Notes: a model not told the origin generated them from the letters alone. A stretch of 64,000 bases of DNA from JABCYV01 sp963696025 (GCA_963696025.1 CAVOII010000005.1:186001-250000), one strand, 5' to 3'; positions 17,198 to 26,257 are shown, counted from the stretch's first letter. Made by a program: numbers and translations.

Positions 17198-19469
17198 TTT
17201 TTGTCTTCTCGATTCCGGCTTTGATAACTTTCATTTCGTTGAGATCTTCAACCAAACCCTTAGGGCAGGAGTTGTTCACAATCACCCGTTCCCATCCCGT
17301 GCTGAGTGGCACTTTGCTCCATTCGCGTCCCTTGCCGCCGAACAACTCCACGTCGATGAAGCTGCGCTGGCAATTCACCGGGCACCAGTGACAGACGGTA
17401 TCGGTAGAAGTTGCCGTCTTGTAGGTGAGGTTTTCAATGGAATCGAAGCCGCGAAACGCGGTCCGGCCGCCCTTTTCCGCCCAGTCCAAGGCAACGATCG
17501 CAGCCCCAATCGCCCCCGCTTCGCCAGAGTAAGGATGCACCACCACCTCGGCCTCTGGAATCTTGGACAGGATGAAATCCACCTGAGTTTTCACTACTGC
17601 GAGATTCTTGTGGGTTCCACCTTGCAGAATGTACTTCCTTCCAACCGACTTGAGGTTGTTCAAGCCTCCGGCGTAGATCCAAACGTTGAGTGGCAAAATC
17701 GCGCACAGAGCAGCAAGAATTTCGTCCGCCTGCCAGCCCTTGCGCTGCTGATTCACGATGTCGCTCTGCAGAAAGACGCCACATCCCATGGAAAGCTGGG
17801 GCATGGCAGTGGCGCGAAATGCTCCGTCCGCCATCTCATTCATCGGGATGTTGAAGCGCTCAGCCACGCCCTGAAGGAACGCGCCGTTCCCGGATGAGCA
17901 TTGAGAATTGAGCCGGAAATCAGTCACCGCGCCGTTGTTCAGGATCATGATCTTAACGTCCACGCCTCCGACGTCACAGATGCAATCCGCGTCCGGAAAA
18001 TAATGCAGACCGGCAGTGGCGTGAGCAATGGTCTCGACTACCGGACAATCGGCGCCGAGAATGTCTTTCAGTAAGTCTTTTCCGTATCCCGTAATCGCCA
18101 GACCGAGGATTTCTCCATCCCCTACCGCAGCTCGAATCTGCCGGAACAATGACTTGGCATCCTCGATCGGATTGCCTTTGCTGAGCGCGTAGCAGGAGAA
18201 GAGCAACTCCTTTTGCGGCGAGAGGCAAACTGCTTTCGCGGTCGTGGATCCGAAGTCACACCCTACGGAGACGGGGCCGAGATGCGCAGGTGAAGCAACC
18301 TGGGATGGCACCGGCGTGGCGTGGTTTCCGTTGCCATTGCCATTTGAGTGTCCTTTAGCGGTGTCTTTCCCATTGCCGTGGCCGTTTCCGTTTCCACCAT
18401 AGCGTGCCTTGAACGACTCAAGTTCCTCAATGTCCTTCCAAAGTCCGCCACGTCCGGCTTTCTTTTTTTCTTCGTGCTGGCCTTCTTCAATCCACCAGTG
18501 GAGCTTTTTAGCTCCCAAATACACGCCAGTTGTGAGAGGCTCACCCAAAGCCACTTCAACGCAGCCCTGGGCCGCATAATAAAGAGCGTTATCGGGCACG
18601 CATATCAGGGATTCAGGATCCTTGCCCTCCGGCATCTCAACTTTCCGTTCTTTCCACAGCTTGGTCAGGTGATGACGCCAGGCCTCCTGCAGACCAGTAA
18701 AGAAAAGATTGGGGCCACCCAGAAGTAAGATTTCCGGAATTGGAGTGTTACCGCGGGTTAGAGTTGCCAGGTTCTGGTAGACCACCGCTTCGAACAAAGA
18801 AGCGATGATTTCATCGACTGTTACCCCGGCCTTCAGCAAAGTATTGGCGTCCGCCTCAGCGAAAATGCCACACTTGCTGCTGATCTTGTGCAGGGTGTGT
18901 CCGGTATAACGCATTTTCGCGAGTTGCTCAGTTGCGATTTCCAGCTTGCGCGCAGTCTTTTCGATGAACGTGCCTGTGCCTCCCGAACACGCGCTTTGCA
19001 TCAAGACTTGCTTGCTCTTGCTGCCGGTATTTCCAGTGAAGAAGATCGTCTTCATGTCCTCGCCACCGATTTCGCTGACGAAGTGCACTGAAGGGTGGAG
19101 CCTTTCCACGGATGCAGCTACCGCTACAACTTCCTGAATAACTTTCCCTCCGACGAGGGGCGCGATCAATCCTGCTCCCGACCCGGTAAAAAAAATGCGG
19201 TCGCGCTCCGGCGTGAGGCCATCGTCGCTCTCCAGGCGGCCCAAAAAGTCCAGAATCTTTTCCGCCTGCTTGGTATTGTGGCGCTCATAGGCCTTCGCCA
19301 GCACTTCACCGCTATCGGAGGCAATTACGTACTTGCAGGTGGTGCTTCCCACGTCAATGCCACATAGCTTTGAGCCGCTCGCGTGAATAGGAGCCTCCCG
19401 CGGGGCATTCGACTGCGCAGAGAAGGAGCCTTCCAGCGGTTGAATCTGGACCAGACCGTCAGTGGCCAT
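17136..19469 (-). CDS. double-domain BadF/BcrA-type CoA enzyme activase
   Basis: A 777-residue protein (ATG 19469; an upstream in-frame start would overlap the preceding gene) with two ASKHA ATPase domains of the HgdC/BadF class. Domain 1, from about residue 30, has GIDVGSTTCKYV, the Fe-S cysteine motifs SACSGGTG and KCGIFAEADA, and an EIGGED loop. Domain 2, from about residue 395, has VGCDFGSTTAKAV, SQCSSGNGAF, MGCGVFLQSD and a DVGGVD loop. A Gly/Asn/His-rich linker (runs of GNGNG) joins them. The C-terminus has CHWCPVNC and NSCPKG, possible additional cluster ligands. Relatives use ATP hydrolysis to drive one electron into 2-hydroxyacyl-CoA dehydratases or benzoyl-CoA reductase. The true acceptor is presumably encoded by the adjacent genes. 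Confidence 0.88.
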   Translation of the reverse strand: MATDGLVQIQPLEGSFSAQSNAPREAPIHASGSKLCGIDVGSTTCKYVIASDSGEVLAKAYERHNTKQAEKILDFLGRLESDDGLTPERDRIFFTGSGAGLIAPLVGGKVIQEVVAVAASVERLHPSVHFVSEIGGEDMKTIFFTGNTGSKSKQVLMQSACSGGTGTFIEKTARKLEIATEQLAKMRYTGHTLHKISSKCGIFAEADANTLLKAGVTVDEIIASLFEAVVYQNLATLTRGNTPIPEILLLGGPNLFFTGLQEAWRHHLTKLWKERKVEMPEGKDPESLICVPDNALYYAAQGCVEVALGEPLTTGVYLGAKKLHWWIEEGQHEEKKKAGRGGLWKDIEELESFKARYGGNGNGHGNGKDTAKGHSNGNGNGNHATPVPSQVASPAHLGPVSVGCDFGSTTAKAVCLSPQKELLFSCYALSKGNPIEDAKSLFRQIRAAVGDGEILGLAITGYGKDLLKDILGADCPVVETIAHATAGLHYFPDADCICDVGGVDVKIMILNNGAVTDFRLNSQCSSGNGAFLQGVAERFNIPMNEMADGAFRATAMPQLSMGCGVFLQSDIVNQQRKGWQADEILAALCAILPLNVWIYAGGLNNLKSVGRKYILQGGTHKNLAVVKTQVDFILSKIPEAEVVVHPYSGEAGAIGAAIVALDWAEKGGRTAFRGFDSIENLTYKTATSTDTVCHWCPVNCQRSFIDVELFGGKGREWSKVPLSTGWERVIVNNSCPKGLVEDLNEMKVIKAGIEKTKNAFPNVADMVRKEAFRRVSG

Positions 19470-19515
19470 ATTTGAGTTAGCCTCTTTCCGATTTTTGGTT
19501 CGCTTATCTTCGCTG

Positions 19516-21042
19516 TTAAGCTCTTGCCACTCCGCAGTTGCGAGCCAGGTGCGTGACGTAGTTCGAAGCCATTCCGGCATAGCCGAGATGAGGAACCTTA
19601 TACGTAGCGCGCTTTACCTCAGGATGCTGGGCTTCGTACTTCCGGACGGCCTCGACCGTGAGTCCGGTTTTGTTCATGACGTCTTCGAATTCCGCCTGCG
19701 CTCGTTTTTTCGCCTCGGTCAAGATCATTTGGCAACGAGACAAGGCGTGGACCTCGGCGTCGCCCTTCACTTCGATTGGGGCGTAGAGTAAATCCGGATA
19801 CTTTCCCAGCACATTCGCCATCGAACCAATCGACATGGTATTGGGCATGCAGGAATAGGGCGAAAGCTCACAAATCATGTGCGCTTTCTTGTGGTGATAA
19901 GTGTGCAGCGCCTTTCCGATCAGCATGTGGCCTTCTCCGCCCCGCAGTTCGAAGTGGTAGAACGGCTCCGCCAGTTGCTTGAGTTCCACCTGATCCGGTA
20001 GCTCATTGGGAAGGTTGGCTAGAGCTTTGCGGAAGCGGTTGTAGGTCCCACGATAGATTTTCTCCAACCCTTTCAGTGCTACTTGCTGCAACTCCGGATG
20101 CTTCGATTTCGAGTTGCGGTGCTCAAGCTTGCGGATCTCAGGATGCAACAGGTAATGCAGCCACACTGCAACCGGCGGAGGCACAACTTCCGACTGTTCC
20201 TGTTCCAGCCAGCGCTTGATGTTGTAATTGCCGTCTCCTTCGTGGGTTTGTAGCCAAAATTCTCCGGTCACTTTCACTTTGGCTTTTACCCGCAGGTGGT
20301 CGACTTCGATGGCATCCCACTTCTTGCGAACCTCGCGCAGGGCTTTCGTGAAGTAGTTGCTCATCAGATGCCAGGCCAGCGTTCCGTACTTCTTCCCACG
20401 GTTCGGGCGGTGGAGAAAGACCTCATACAGATACTCGACACTTTCTTTCAGCACAGCATCGGTTTGCCCCGGATTCACCTCATAGGGCCGCGTCATGTAT
20501 TCAAGGTCGACCAAGAGGTCCCCGCAGAGGATCGACCAGATTAGACCGAGGCTCATTGGCATGTTGATCTCCAGACCGCCGCCGTTGCCCTCTCCCTGAT
20601 CCAATTCATCCTGGGCGAGAAGAAAGAGACGGAAATCGCGTAGACCGAGGCCATCCAGGGCCATGGTGTAAGACTCGTGGTATTGGCCAAAGCGGCAGGG
20701 GCCACAAGCGCCGGCCGTGAGATAGATAAACTTTTCGTTAACCTGCTCTTTGCCATGCGCCGCTACTTCTTTCTTGAGGAAGTTCACTAGGCTGCCAGTG
20801 GTGAAAATAGTCGGGCAGCAAGCGCCAGTATCGATCAGTTCCTTGCCCGCATCCAAGTCGTCACGCGCAATATTCGGGAGCGGTTCAGCGTTGTATTTAA
20901 GATTGCGCAGCACCCCTTGCATCAGACGCTCGTGCTTCCAGGTAAGACCCCCGTAGAGGATAGTTGTCTTTTCCCTTTGATCGCGGGTGAAAGGCCGTGG
21001 CTTGTAAGCCGTGTAAGGGGCGATGGTGGCCAACTGTGCCAT
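19516..21042 (-). CDS. 2-hydroxyacyl-CoA dehydratase-like component (HgdB/BcrB-like)
   Basis: First gene of the activase operon; start taken at ATG 21042 (MAQLATIAPYTAYKPRPF), giving 508 residues. Cysteine motifs that could hold a [4Fe-4S] cluster are conserved-looking: DTGACCPTIFTTGSLVNF near residue 75, TAGACGPCRFGQYHESYTMA near residue 110, and HMICELSPYSCMPNTMSIGS near residue 400. These are typical of the large C-terminal module of 2-hydroxyglutaryl-CoA dehydratase-related giant proteins. The activase gene begins 46 bases downstream and the DUF2229 gene overlaps that one, so the three are surely co-transcribed. No acyl-CoA ligase, transferase or electron-transfer gene is adjacent, so the metabolic role is open. 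Confidence 0.82.
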   Translation of the reverse strand: MAQLATIAPYTAYKPRPFTRDQREKTTILYGGLTWKHERLMQGVLRNLKYNAEPLPNIARDDLDAGKELIDTGACCPTIFTTGSLVNFLKKEVAAHGKEQVNEKFIYLTAGACGPCRFGQYHESYTMALDGLGLRDFRLFLLAQDELDQGEGNGGGLEINMPMSLGLIWSILCGDLLVDLEYMTRPYEVNPGQTDAVLKESVEYLYEVFLHRPNRGKKYGTLAWHLMSNYFTKALREVRKKWDAIEVDHLRVKAKVKVTGEFWLQTHEGDGNYNIKRWLEQEQSEVVPPPVAVWLHYLLHPEIRKLEHRNSKSKHPELQQVALKGLEKIYRGTYNRFRKALANLPNELPDQVELKQLAEPFYHFELRGGEGHMLIGKALHTYHHKKAHMICELSPYSCMPNTMSIGSMANVLGKYPDLLYAPIEVKGDAEVHALSRCQMILTEAKKRAQAEFEDVMNKTGLTVEAVRKYEAQHPEVKRATYKVPHLGYAGMASNYVTHLARNCGVARA

Positions 21043-21149
21043 GTCTTTAATCTCCTTCTCAGCCAAGAGACTGAGCAAAAGTTGAGGGATCGCATGAACG
21101 ACCGAACGCCGAGAACGATAATCCTCGCTGACCGGCAAGGATTTCTATT

Positions 21150-21472
21150 CTAGGCACTGGAGACCTCCATAGTCATTTCAACCACAGGCGCCAAGGAATG
21201 CCGGTGTTCTTCCTTCGGAATGCGCATGGTAATAAACAGACCGTAACAGTCTGCGAAGCGGCCGATCACGATGGAGCCATAGCCATGGACAATAGATTCA
21301 CAAACAAATAATAAAATCCCAGCGCGGTCGCATATCCGCGAGACGGGACCAAATCATGAATCGTGGCTGTTAGGGGCCCATGATACCAGCTTAAGAAGAA
21401 TGCGCCCAGCCCAAAAGCAATGAGAAAGTGAAGCGTGGCAACCATATCTTGCAAAGCTCCCGAACCGGCCAT
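21150..21472 (-). pseudogene. remnant of an MFS transporter gene
   Basis: Reading leftward from ATG 21472, one frame gives two hydrophobic stretches and the phrase WYHGPLTATIHDLVPSRGYA, then TALGFYYLFVNLLSMAMAP. This matches the middle-to-late part of spinster-like major facilitator proteins. A stop ends this frame near 21268, while the next frame continues GSIVIGRFADCYGLF to TAG at 21150-21152. The fragment is therefore both truncated at its N-terminus and frameshifted. No start region or first six helices are present upstream. Confidence 0.7.
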
Positions 21473-21634
21473 TCACGATTAAAGACAGCGCCCACCTTAA
21501 ATGGCAAGCGACAAAGACCGACATTCTACGTCATGGCATAGCAAATCAGACAGTTGTGGCTTCCAATCGTTGCTTCCGAGGTGCAACCGGACTAGACTCT
21601 GCGCGATACTGGGGCTACTGCCCACGAGATTGGG

Positions 21635-23440
21635 ATGACGGAAAGTCAGCGGTCGCGATCGGAGATCGAGGAGCCACGAGCCGATGTGCTCGATTCCTGG
21701 AAGGAGATCGCAGTCTATCTGAAGCGGGAAGTCCGTACGGTTCAGCGCTGGGAAAAAAAACTGGGCCTGCCCGTACGGCGTCTCTCGCGCGACAAGCAGG
21801 CGGCCGTATTCGCCTACAAGTCGGAGATCGATGCCTGGTGGAGGGAACGTGAAACCCAAATCCGCGATATCAGGATTGAAGGTGAGGGGGAAGGGGCCCA
21901 TGCGAATTCTTTACCTACGGTTGAATCTGACTCGACTACCGTCCACCCTAAGACCATTAACCTATCCCGTCGGCGACGATTACTGGTGCTGCTCGCGGCG
22001 AGTCTTGCCGTGGTTAGCCTGCCCTTCGCCTGGCGCTACGCCCGAGACATGTTTTGGCCGTCGCGGGTCAGGCTGGTGGTGTTGCCTTTCAAGAACCTGA
22101 ATGGTGGTCCTGAGGACCAACGCATCGCTGACGGGCTCACCGAGGAGATGTTCACCCGCTTGAGCCAACTCCATCCCGAGCGGCTGGCGGTAATCGAGTT
22201 GACCCCGGCGGATGCCGCTTTGCCGTTCGAACAGATCGGCAAGAAATTCAAAGCGCACTACATCCTGGAGGGAAGCACCCGGCGCGAGGGGCAAAGATTG
22301 GTAATTACCTATCAGCTCGCGCTGGTAAAGGACCGAACCAGCGTTGGAGGTGGCCGATATGAACCCGACCTGCAGGATCCACAGGAAATCATTCCCGCTC
22401 AGATTCAAGTTACTGGTGACATCGTAAAGAATGTCCTCAACGAACTGCCGCAACACCTCGGCCCCGCGCACCAGGTAAATCAGGCAGCATACGAGGCTTA
22501 CCTGACTGGGCGTTATCTTTGGAACCGGCGCACCACCGAAAGTCTCACCAACGCGATCACATACTTTCAGCAGGCAATTCAGACCGATCCCGGCTATGCC
22601 CCATCCTATGCCGGGCTGGCGGATTGCTATTCTCTGCTGGGTTCTGCGCCTTATACTGCTTTGCCTCCACGCGAGGCATTCCCGAAGGCTGAAGCCGCAG
22701 CTCGGAAGGCACTCGAAATCGACGGGGGCCTGGCCGAAGCGCACGTCTCGCTGGGTTACGCCGAGCTTGTGTACTACCGCAATTTCCCGCAGGCAGAAAA
22801 AGAGTTCCAGCGCGCCCTGCAATTGCGCCCGACCTACGCTACCGCCCACCAATATTACGGTTACTACCTGACTGCGATGGGTCGGCTGGACGAAGCCATC
22901 ACCGAGCGAAAGCAGGCCCAGGAGTTGGAGCCGGCGTCTCCGCTCCTCAACTCGGCGCTGGGCGAGGCCTACTACCAGGCCAGAAAATTTGACCTAACCA
23001 TTGCTCAGAACCAGAAGTCACTGGTCTTGGACAAAAGTTACGCCGTAGCGCTAATCAATCTGGGTCGCGCTTACGAGCAGAAGCAAATGTATGCGGAGGC
23101 CTCGCAAGCCTTTCAAAAAATCCTGGGCTCCGTCCCCGACGATCCTGTCCTTCTCGCACTGATTGCGCATGACTATGCTGTTTCCGGCGAGAAGGCGAAG
23201 GCCCAGGCAATAGTTGCAAAGCTCGAGGCAATGAGCACCACGAGATACGTACCGAGCGTTTATGTCGCATTGATTTATACCGGCCTCAAAGAAAAGGACG
23301 AAGCCTTCCGCTGGCTGGATAAAGCCTTCGACGAACGTTGCGAGTATCTGGTGTACCTGCCCACCGAACCGCTGGCAGATCCGCTTCGTGGCGATCCACG
23401 GTTTGCGCTGCTGCTGCACAGGTTAGGGCTTAAGGCGTAA
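21635..23440 (+). CDS. HTH-TM-TPR regulator-like protein
   Basis: A 601-residue protein with an unusual but recurrent acidobacterial layout. Residues 18-70 form an excisionase/MerR-like DNA-binding unit (LDSWKEIAVYLKREVRTVQR, then WEKKLGLPVRRL). A basic stretch RRRR leads into a single membrane helix near residues 112-130. Residues 145-270 are a TolB-N/adenylyl-cyclase-associated domain (VVLPFKNLNGGPEDQRIADG, then LTEEMFTRL). The remainder is at least six TPR-type repeats (for example AITYFQQAIQTDPGYAPSYA, AEKEFQRALQLRPTYATAHQ and EASQAFQKILGSVPDDPVLL). A DNA-binding head tied to a membrane helix and an outside TPR solenoid suggests ToxR-like one-component sensing, which is inference only. 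Confidence 0.82.
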   Translation: MTESQRSRSEIEEPRADVLDSWKEIAVYLKREVRTVQRWEKKLGLPVRRLSRDKQAAVFAYKSEIDAWWRERETQIRDIRIEGEGEGAHANSLPTVESDSTTVHPKTINLSRRRRLLVLLAASLAVVSLPFAWRYARDMFWPSRVRLVVLPFKNLNGGPEDQRIADGLTEEMFTRLSQLHPERLAVIELTPADAALPFEQIGKKFKAHYILEGSTRREGQRLVITYQLALVKDRTSVGGGRYEPDLQDPQEIIPAQIQVTGDIVKNVLNELPQHLGPAHQVNQAAYEAYLTGRYLWNRRTTESLTNAITYFQQAIQTDPGYAPSYAGLADCYSLLGSAPYTALPPREAFPKAEAAARKALEIDGGLAEAHVSLGYAELVYYRNFPQAEKEFQRALQLRPTYATAHQYYGYYLTAMGRLDEAITERKQAQELEPASPLLNSALGEAYYQARKFDLTIAQNQKSLVLDKSYAVALINLGRAYEQKQMYAEASQAFQKILGSVPDDPVLLALIAHDYAVSGEKAKAQAIVAKLEAMSTTRYVPSVYVALIYTGLKEKDEAFRWLDKAFDERCEYLVYLPTEPLADPLRGDPRFALLLHRLGLKA

Positions 23441-23537
23441 GGACTCTTTCTTCTGATTAGGGCGCAGAGCGAAAAAAAGAGAAGAACCCCAGCGGTTGCG
23501 GGCTCTGTGGAATCGCACCTTTGCACAAGACGCCAAG

Positions 23538-23626
23538 GTGGGGCACCCGCCTCCCCACTGATCTCGTCCCAAAGGCCAGGTAACCGTCTATCCGGTTACT
23601 TGGCCGAATGCCGCGCCCATCGCGGC
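23538..23626 (+). promoter_or_regulatory. run of three hairpins upstream of the receiver-TonB gene
   Basis: Three adjacent stems can be paired by eye: GTGGGG 23538-23543 with CCCCAC 23553-23558; GGCCAGGTAACCG 23574-23586 with CGGTTACTTGGCC ending at 23605 (one mismatch); and GCCGCG 23610-23615 with CGCGGC 23621-23626. No T run follows, so they are not a standard terminator. A structured 5' leader is possible. They do not match any riboswitch consensus I know. Confidence 0.4.
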
Positions 23627-23672
23627 AGTTCGTAACTTGCTGTCCCTATGGCCGGAAGCTAGCCTTTTTACT

Positions 23673-25043
23673 ATGTCGCCGCTGTCTCTCTTGTTCTCCT
23701 CCGACGAGGAGACCTCGCGCGGTCTGATCCAAACTCTTCACGAGCTTGAGCTGGAAGTCGAACACTGCCCGGAGATCTTCGCTGCTGTAGAAAAGATCAC
23801 CAGCCGAGGCTTCGACATTATCGTTTGCGATTGGCAAGAAGGGCTTGAGGCTGCGTTCCTGCTTAAGACGGCTCGAGAATTGAAGGCCAACAGCGGCGCG
23901 TTTACTATCGCTGTTGTCGACGCCGACTCTGCCCCCGCAGCTCGTGAAGCTGGCGCCCACTGCGTCCTGCGCAAACCGATTATTCCGGAAAAGGCAAAGT
24001 ATGTCTTACTTACTTGCGATGAGTTCCTTCGGCATATGCAGACCTGGCTGCCGAAACTAGGCTTCCCGACGGCCGAGGAGGCGGAGGCACAGCAGGCAGA
24101 GAATAAGTCTTGGCCGCTGCATGAGAAATGGCCTGCAGCGCCTCCGCCGCGCCCTCCACTGCCCTCTCCGGCTCTGAGTGACAAAGTTACCCACACGGCC
24201 GCATTGGTTCCGGCGAGTGCGATCTTCGACGAAAGCTTTTCTACCCACTTTCGTATTCAAACCCTGTTTTCCAGTCTGCACGAGTTTGAGGAGCCAAAGC
24301 CGCGAATCAGGTACAGCAGGCCCTTCCTGGCCACAGCTTTGAGTGTGGCCCTGCTGTCTGCCGGTTACGTGTTCAGCGAGCCTCTTCGGAATCAATCAGT
24401 GACTACCGCTGTGGCCAAGATCTACGGGCGCGCTATAGAGAAGACTCACGCCTGGCTGGACGGGAACGATTACGAAACGCCTCCCCCCTCCCAACTCGCA
24501 CAAGGTGACAACTCTTCCTCACCACGTTTGCGGCCAAGATCTCTGCACATCCGGATCACCCCAGCTCCGGGCGTCAGTGGGTCTGAACAGGCCGCACCGG
24601 TACAGAATCCACCTAAGCTGCCATCAGCCGATGCTCAACCAGCGCTGGTGGCAAAAAACGCCACCTACATTCCCGCGAGTTTGCAGGTGCCGATTCAGGG
24701 CACCAGCTTGCGCGACGTTTCTGCGAAGGTGACTTCGTCGCTTCTGGCTTCGTTCGAGCCCGTAACTCTGCCGGAAGAACTTGCCCAGACCCTGCTGACG
24801 CAGAAGGTTCCGCCCAACTATCCGGAGCAGGCGTTGAAGGCAGGATTGCAAGGGCCGGTGGTGCTCCAGGCATGGATCGCACGCGACGGCACCATCCGCG
24901 ACCTAAAGCTAATTCGCGGTTCCTTTCTCCTGGGTCAGGCTGCCTATAAAGCCGTCAAACAGTGGCGCTACCAGCCCTACCTGCTGAATGGCCAGGCCGT
25001 TGAAGCCCAAACCTACGTGACGGTGGACTTCCGGTTGCCATAA
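23673..25043 (+). CDS. receiver-like domain fused to a TonB C-terminal domain
   Basis: A 456-residue chimera (ATG 23673 chosen; ATG 23637 is also in frame). Residues 4-115 resemble a CheY receiver: SLLFSSDEETSRGLIQTLHE, an Asp in DIIVCDWQEG at the phosphoacceptor position, and a Lys in CVLRKPI. A Pro-rich linker follows. A membrane helix (PFLATALSVALLSAGYVFSE) lies near residues 210-230. A Pro/Ser-rich periplasmic stretch then leads to a TonB C-terminal domain from about residue 375 (TQKVPPNYPEQALKAGLQGP, AWIARDGTIRDLKLIRGS and AAYKAVKQWRYQPYLLNGQ). It appears to link a cytoplasmic phosphorylation-like module to TonB-type contact across the periplasm. No ExbB/ExbD gene is nearby. Confidence 0.8.
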   Translation: MSPLSLLFSSDEETSRGLIQTLHELELEVEHCPEIFAAVEKITSRGFDIIVCDWQEGLEAAFLLKTARELKANSGAFTIAVVDADSAPAAREAGAHCVLRKPIIPEKAKYVLLTCDEFLRHMQTWLPKLGFPTAEEAEAQQAENKSWPLHEKWPAAPPPRPPLPSPALSDKVTHTAALVPASAIFDESFSTHFRIQTLFSSLHEFEEPKPRIRYSRPFLATALSVALLSAGYVFSEPLRNQSVTTAVAKIYGRAIEKTHAWLDGNDYETPPPSQLAQGDNSSSPRLRPRSLHIRITPAPGVSGSEQAAPVQNPPKLPSADAQPALVAKNATYIPASLQVPIQGTSLRDVSAKVTSSLLASFEPVTLPEELAQTLLTQKVPPNYPEQALKAGLQGPVVLQAWIARDGTIRDLKLIRGSFLLGQAAYKAVKQWRYQPYLLNGQAVEAQTYVTVDFRLP

Positions 25044-25252
25044 GACGCCCCTGGAGTTCGTCCTCACCAGATTCCCGCCTGGGGACGACCCCATAAGCGC
25101 TAACTTAAGAATTGCCTCCTGTTAGCCCGTGACGTGCTCGCAATGGGCTGTCTGAGAGCGCAGTTGTGAGTGAAATCGGTGATGCCAGCAGTTTACCCAA
25201 AGTTTGTGATGTTCCTGAGGATTTAAGGCTTGGAGTCTGCTGCCTGGGAGAG

Positions 25253-26257
25253 CTAGTTTCTACTGACTTGCGCGCGATAGCGCTGCGGCGTGACCCCGAG
25301 GAGGCGTACGAAGACACGCCGCATCGAGTCGGCGCTGCCGAACCCGGCCGCAGCTGCGATCTGCTTGAATCCTTTGTCGCTATGCTCGAGCATACGGCGG
25401 CAGGCCTCTACGCGGACGTACAGGACGTATTGCGATGGCGTAGTGCCGACCTCGCGACTGAAGACACGCTCGAAGTTGCGCTGACTCATGGAGACGCGGG
25501 CGGCCAAGTCCGCGACCGAAAACTTCTTTTGTGGGTGCTCCGCGATCCAGAGCTGGAGCTCCTGCAGCGCGCGCATCTCGGAGGCCTGCGCGACGAGCGA
25601 GATACTGAGCTGGGGCTGTCCTCCGGGTCTCCGCAGGAAGAGCACCAACTCGCGTGCCACCGCGTGCGCGATGGCACTGCCACAATCTTCCTCCACCCAG
25701 GCGAGCGCGAGATCAATTCCGGCCGAGATGCCGGCGGAGGTGTAGATGTTCCCGTCTTTGATCCAGAGTGGCGCGGATTCCACCTTAATTCGAGGATAGC
25801 GCTTCGCAAGCTCGCTGCCAAAGCGCCAATGCGCAGTCGCACGCTTGCCGTTCAGCAATCCGGCGTTGGCGAGCAAGAATGCACCAACACAGACCGCGCC
25901 GAGGCGTCGCAATCGTGGCGCCGCGCGCTTGAGCCAGGCGAAGAGCGTAGCATCGTGTGCATGGCGAGTCGCCAGCCCACATACCAGCAGCGCGGAACCG
26001 GACGGTTCGGCGACATCTTGTAGGTATCCCTGCGCAAGAAAGGTAAGCACTCCCGCCTCACCTGCAACCTCCAGCCCTTTGCCCGTCGTTACCACGTGGA
26101 TTGAGTAAACGGTCTGCCTGGCCAAACGGTTGGCGGCGCTGAAGACCTGGAGGGGACCGACCAGATCCAGCTCGTCCACCGGTGGGACGACAATGACGAG
26201 GATGCGGCGCACGCGCCCGCTGCGTATGCGGGTGTTGGCTGGCTTCGGCATAGCCAT
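25253..26257 (-). CDS. GlxA family AraC-type transcriptional regulator
   Basis: A 334-residue protein: an N-terminal DJ-1/PfpI-like domain (ILVIVVPPVDELDLVGPLQV near residue 18, LRRLGAVCVGAFLLANAGLL near residue 138 with the nucleophile-elbow Cys) and a C-terminal AraC HTH pair from about residue 230 (FSVADLAARVSMSQRNFERV, then FKQIAAAAGFGSADSMRRVF and GVTPQRYRAQ). Members regulate amine, amino acid or related catabolic genes, with the PfpI domain as ligand sensor. It is divergent from an SDR gene with 108 bases between the start codons, so it probably controls that gene. Confidence 0.93.
   Translation of the reverse strand: MAMPKPANTRIRSGRVRRILVIVVPPVDELDLVGPLQVFSAANRLARQTVYSIHVVTTGKGLEVAGEAGVLTFLAQGYLQDVAEPSGSALLVCGLATRHAHDATLFAWLKRAAPRLRRLGAVCVGAFLLANAGLLNGKRATAHWRFGSELAKRYPRIKVESAPLWIKDGNIYTSAGISAGIDLALAWVEEDCGSAIAHAVARELVLFLRRPGGQPQLSISLVAQASEMRALQELQLWIAEHPQKKFSVADLAARVSMSQRNFERVFSREVGTTPSQYVLYVRVEACRRMLEHSDKGFKQIAAAAGFGSADSMRRVFVRLLGVTPQRYRAQVSRN

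Noticed and set aside
15920..21042. Benzoyl-CoA reductase operon
   Set aside because: The activase is BadF-like, but the expected four-subunit reductase and the ferredoxin or CoA-ligase genes are absent; the modules match the 2-hydroxyacyl-CoA dehydratase-related giant proteins better.
23574..23626. Possible c-di-GMP (GEMM) or other riboswitch before the receiver-TonB gene
   Set aside because: Some phrases recall GEMM elements, but the conserved loop sequences and order are absent; kept only as an unassigned structured leader.
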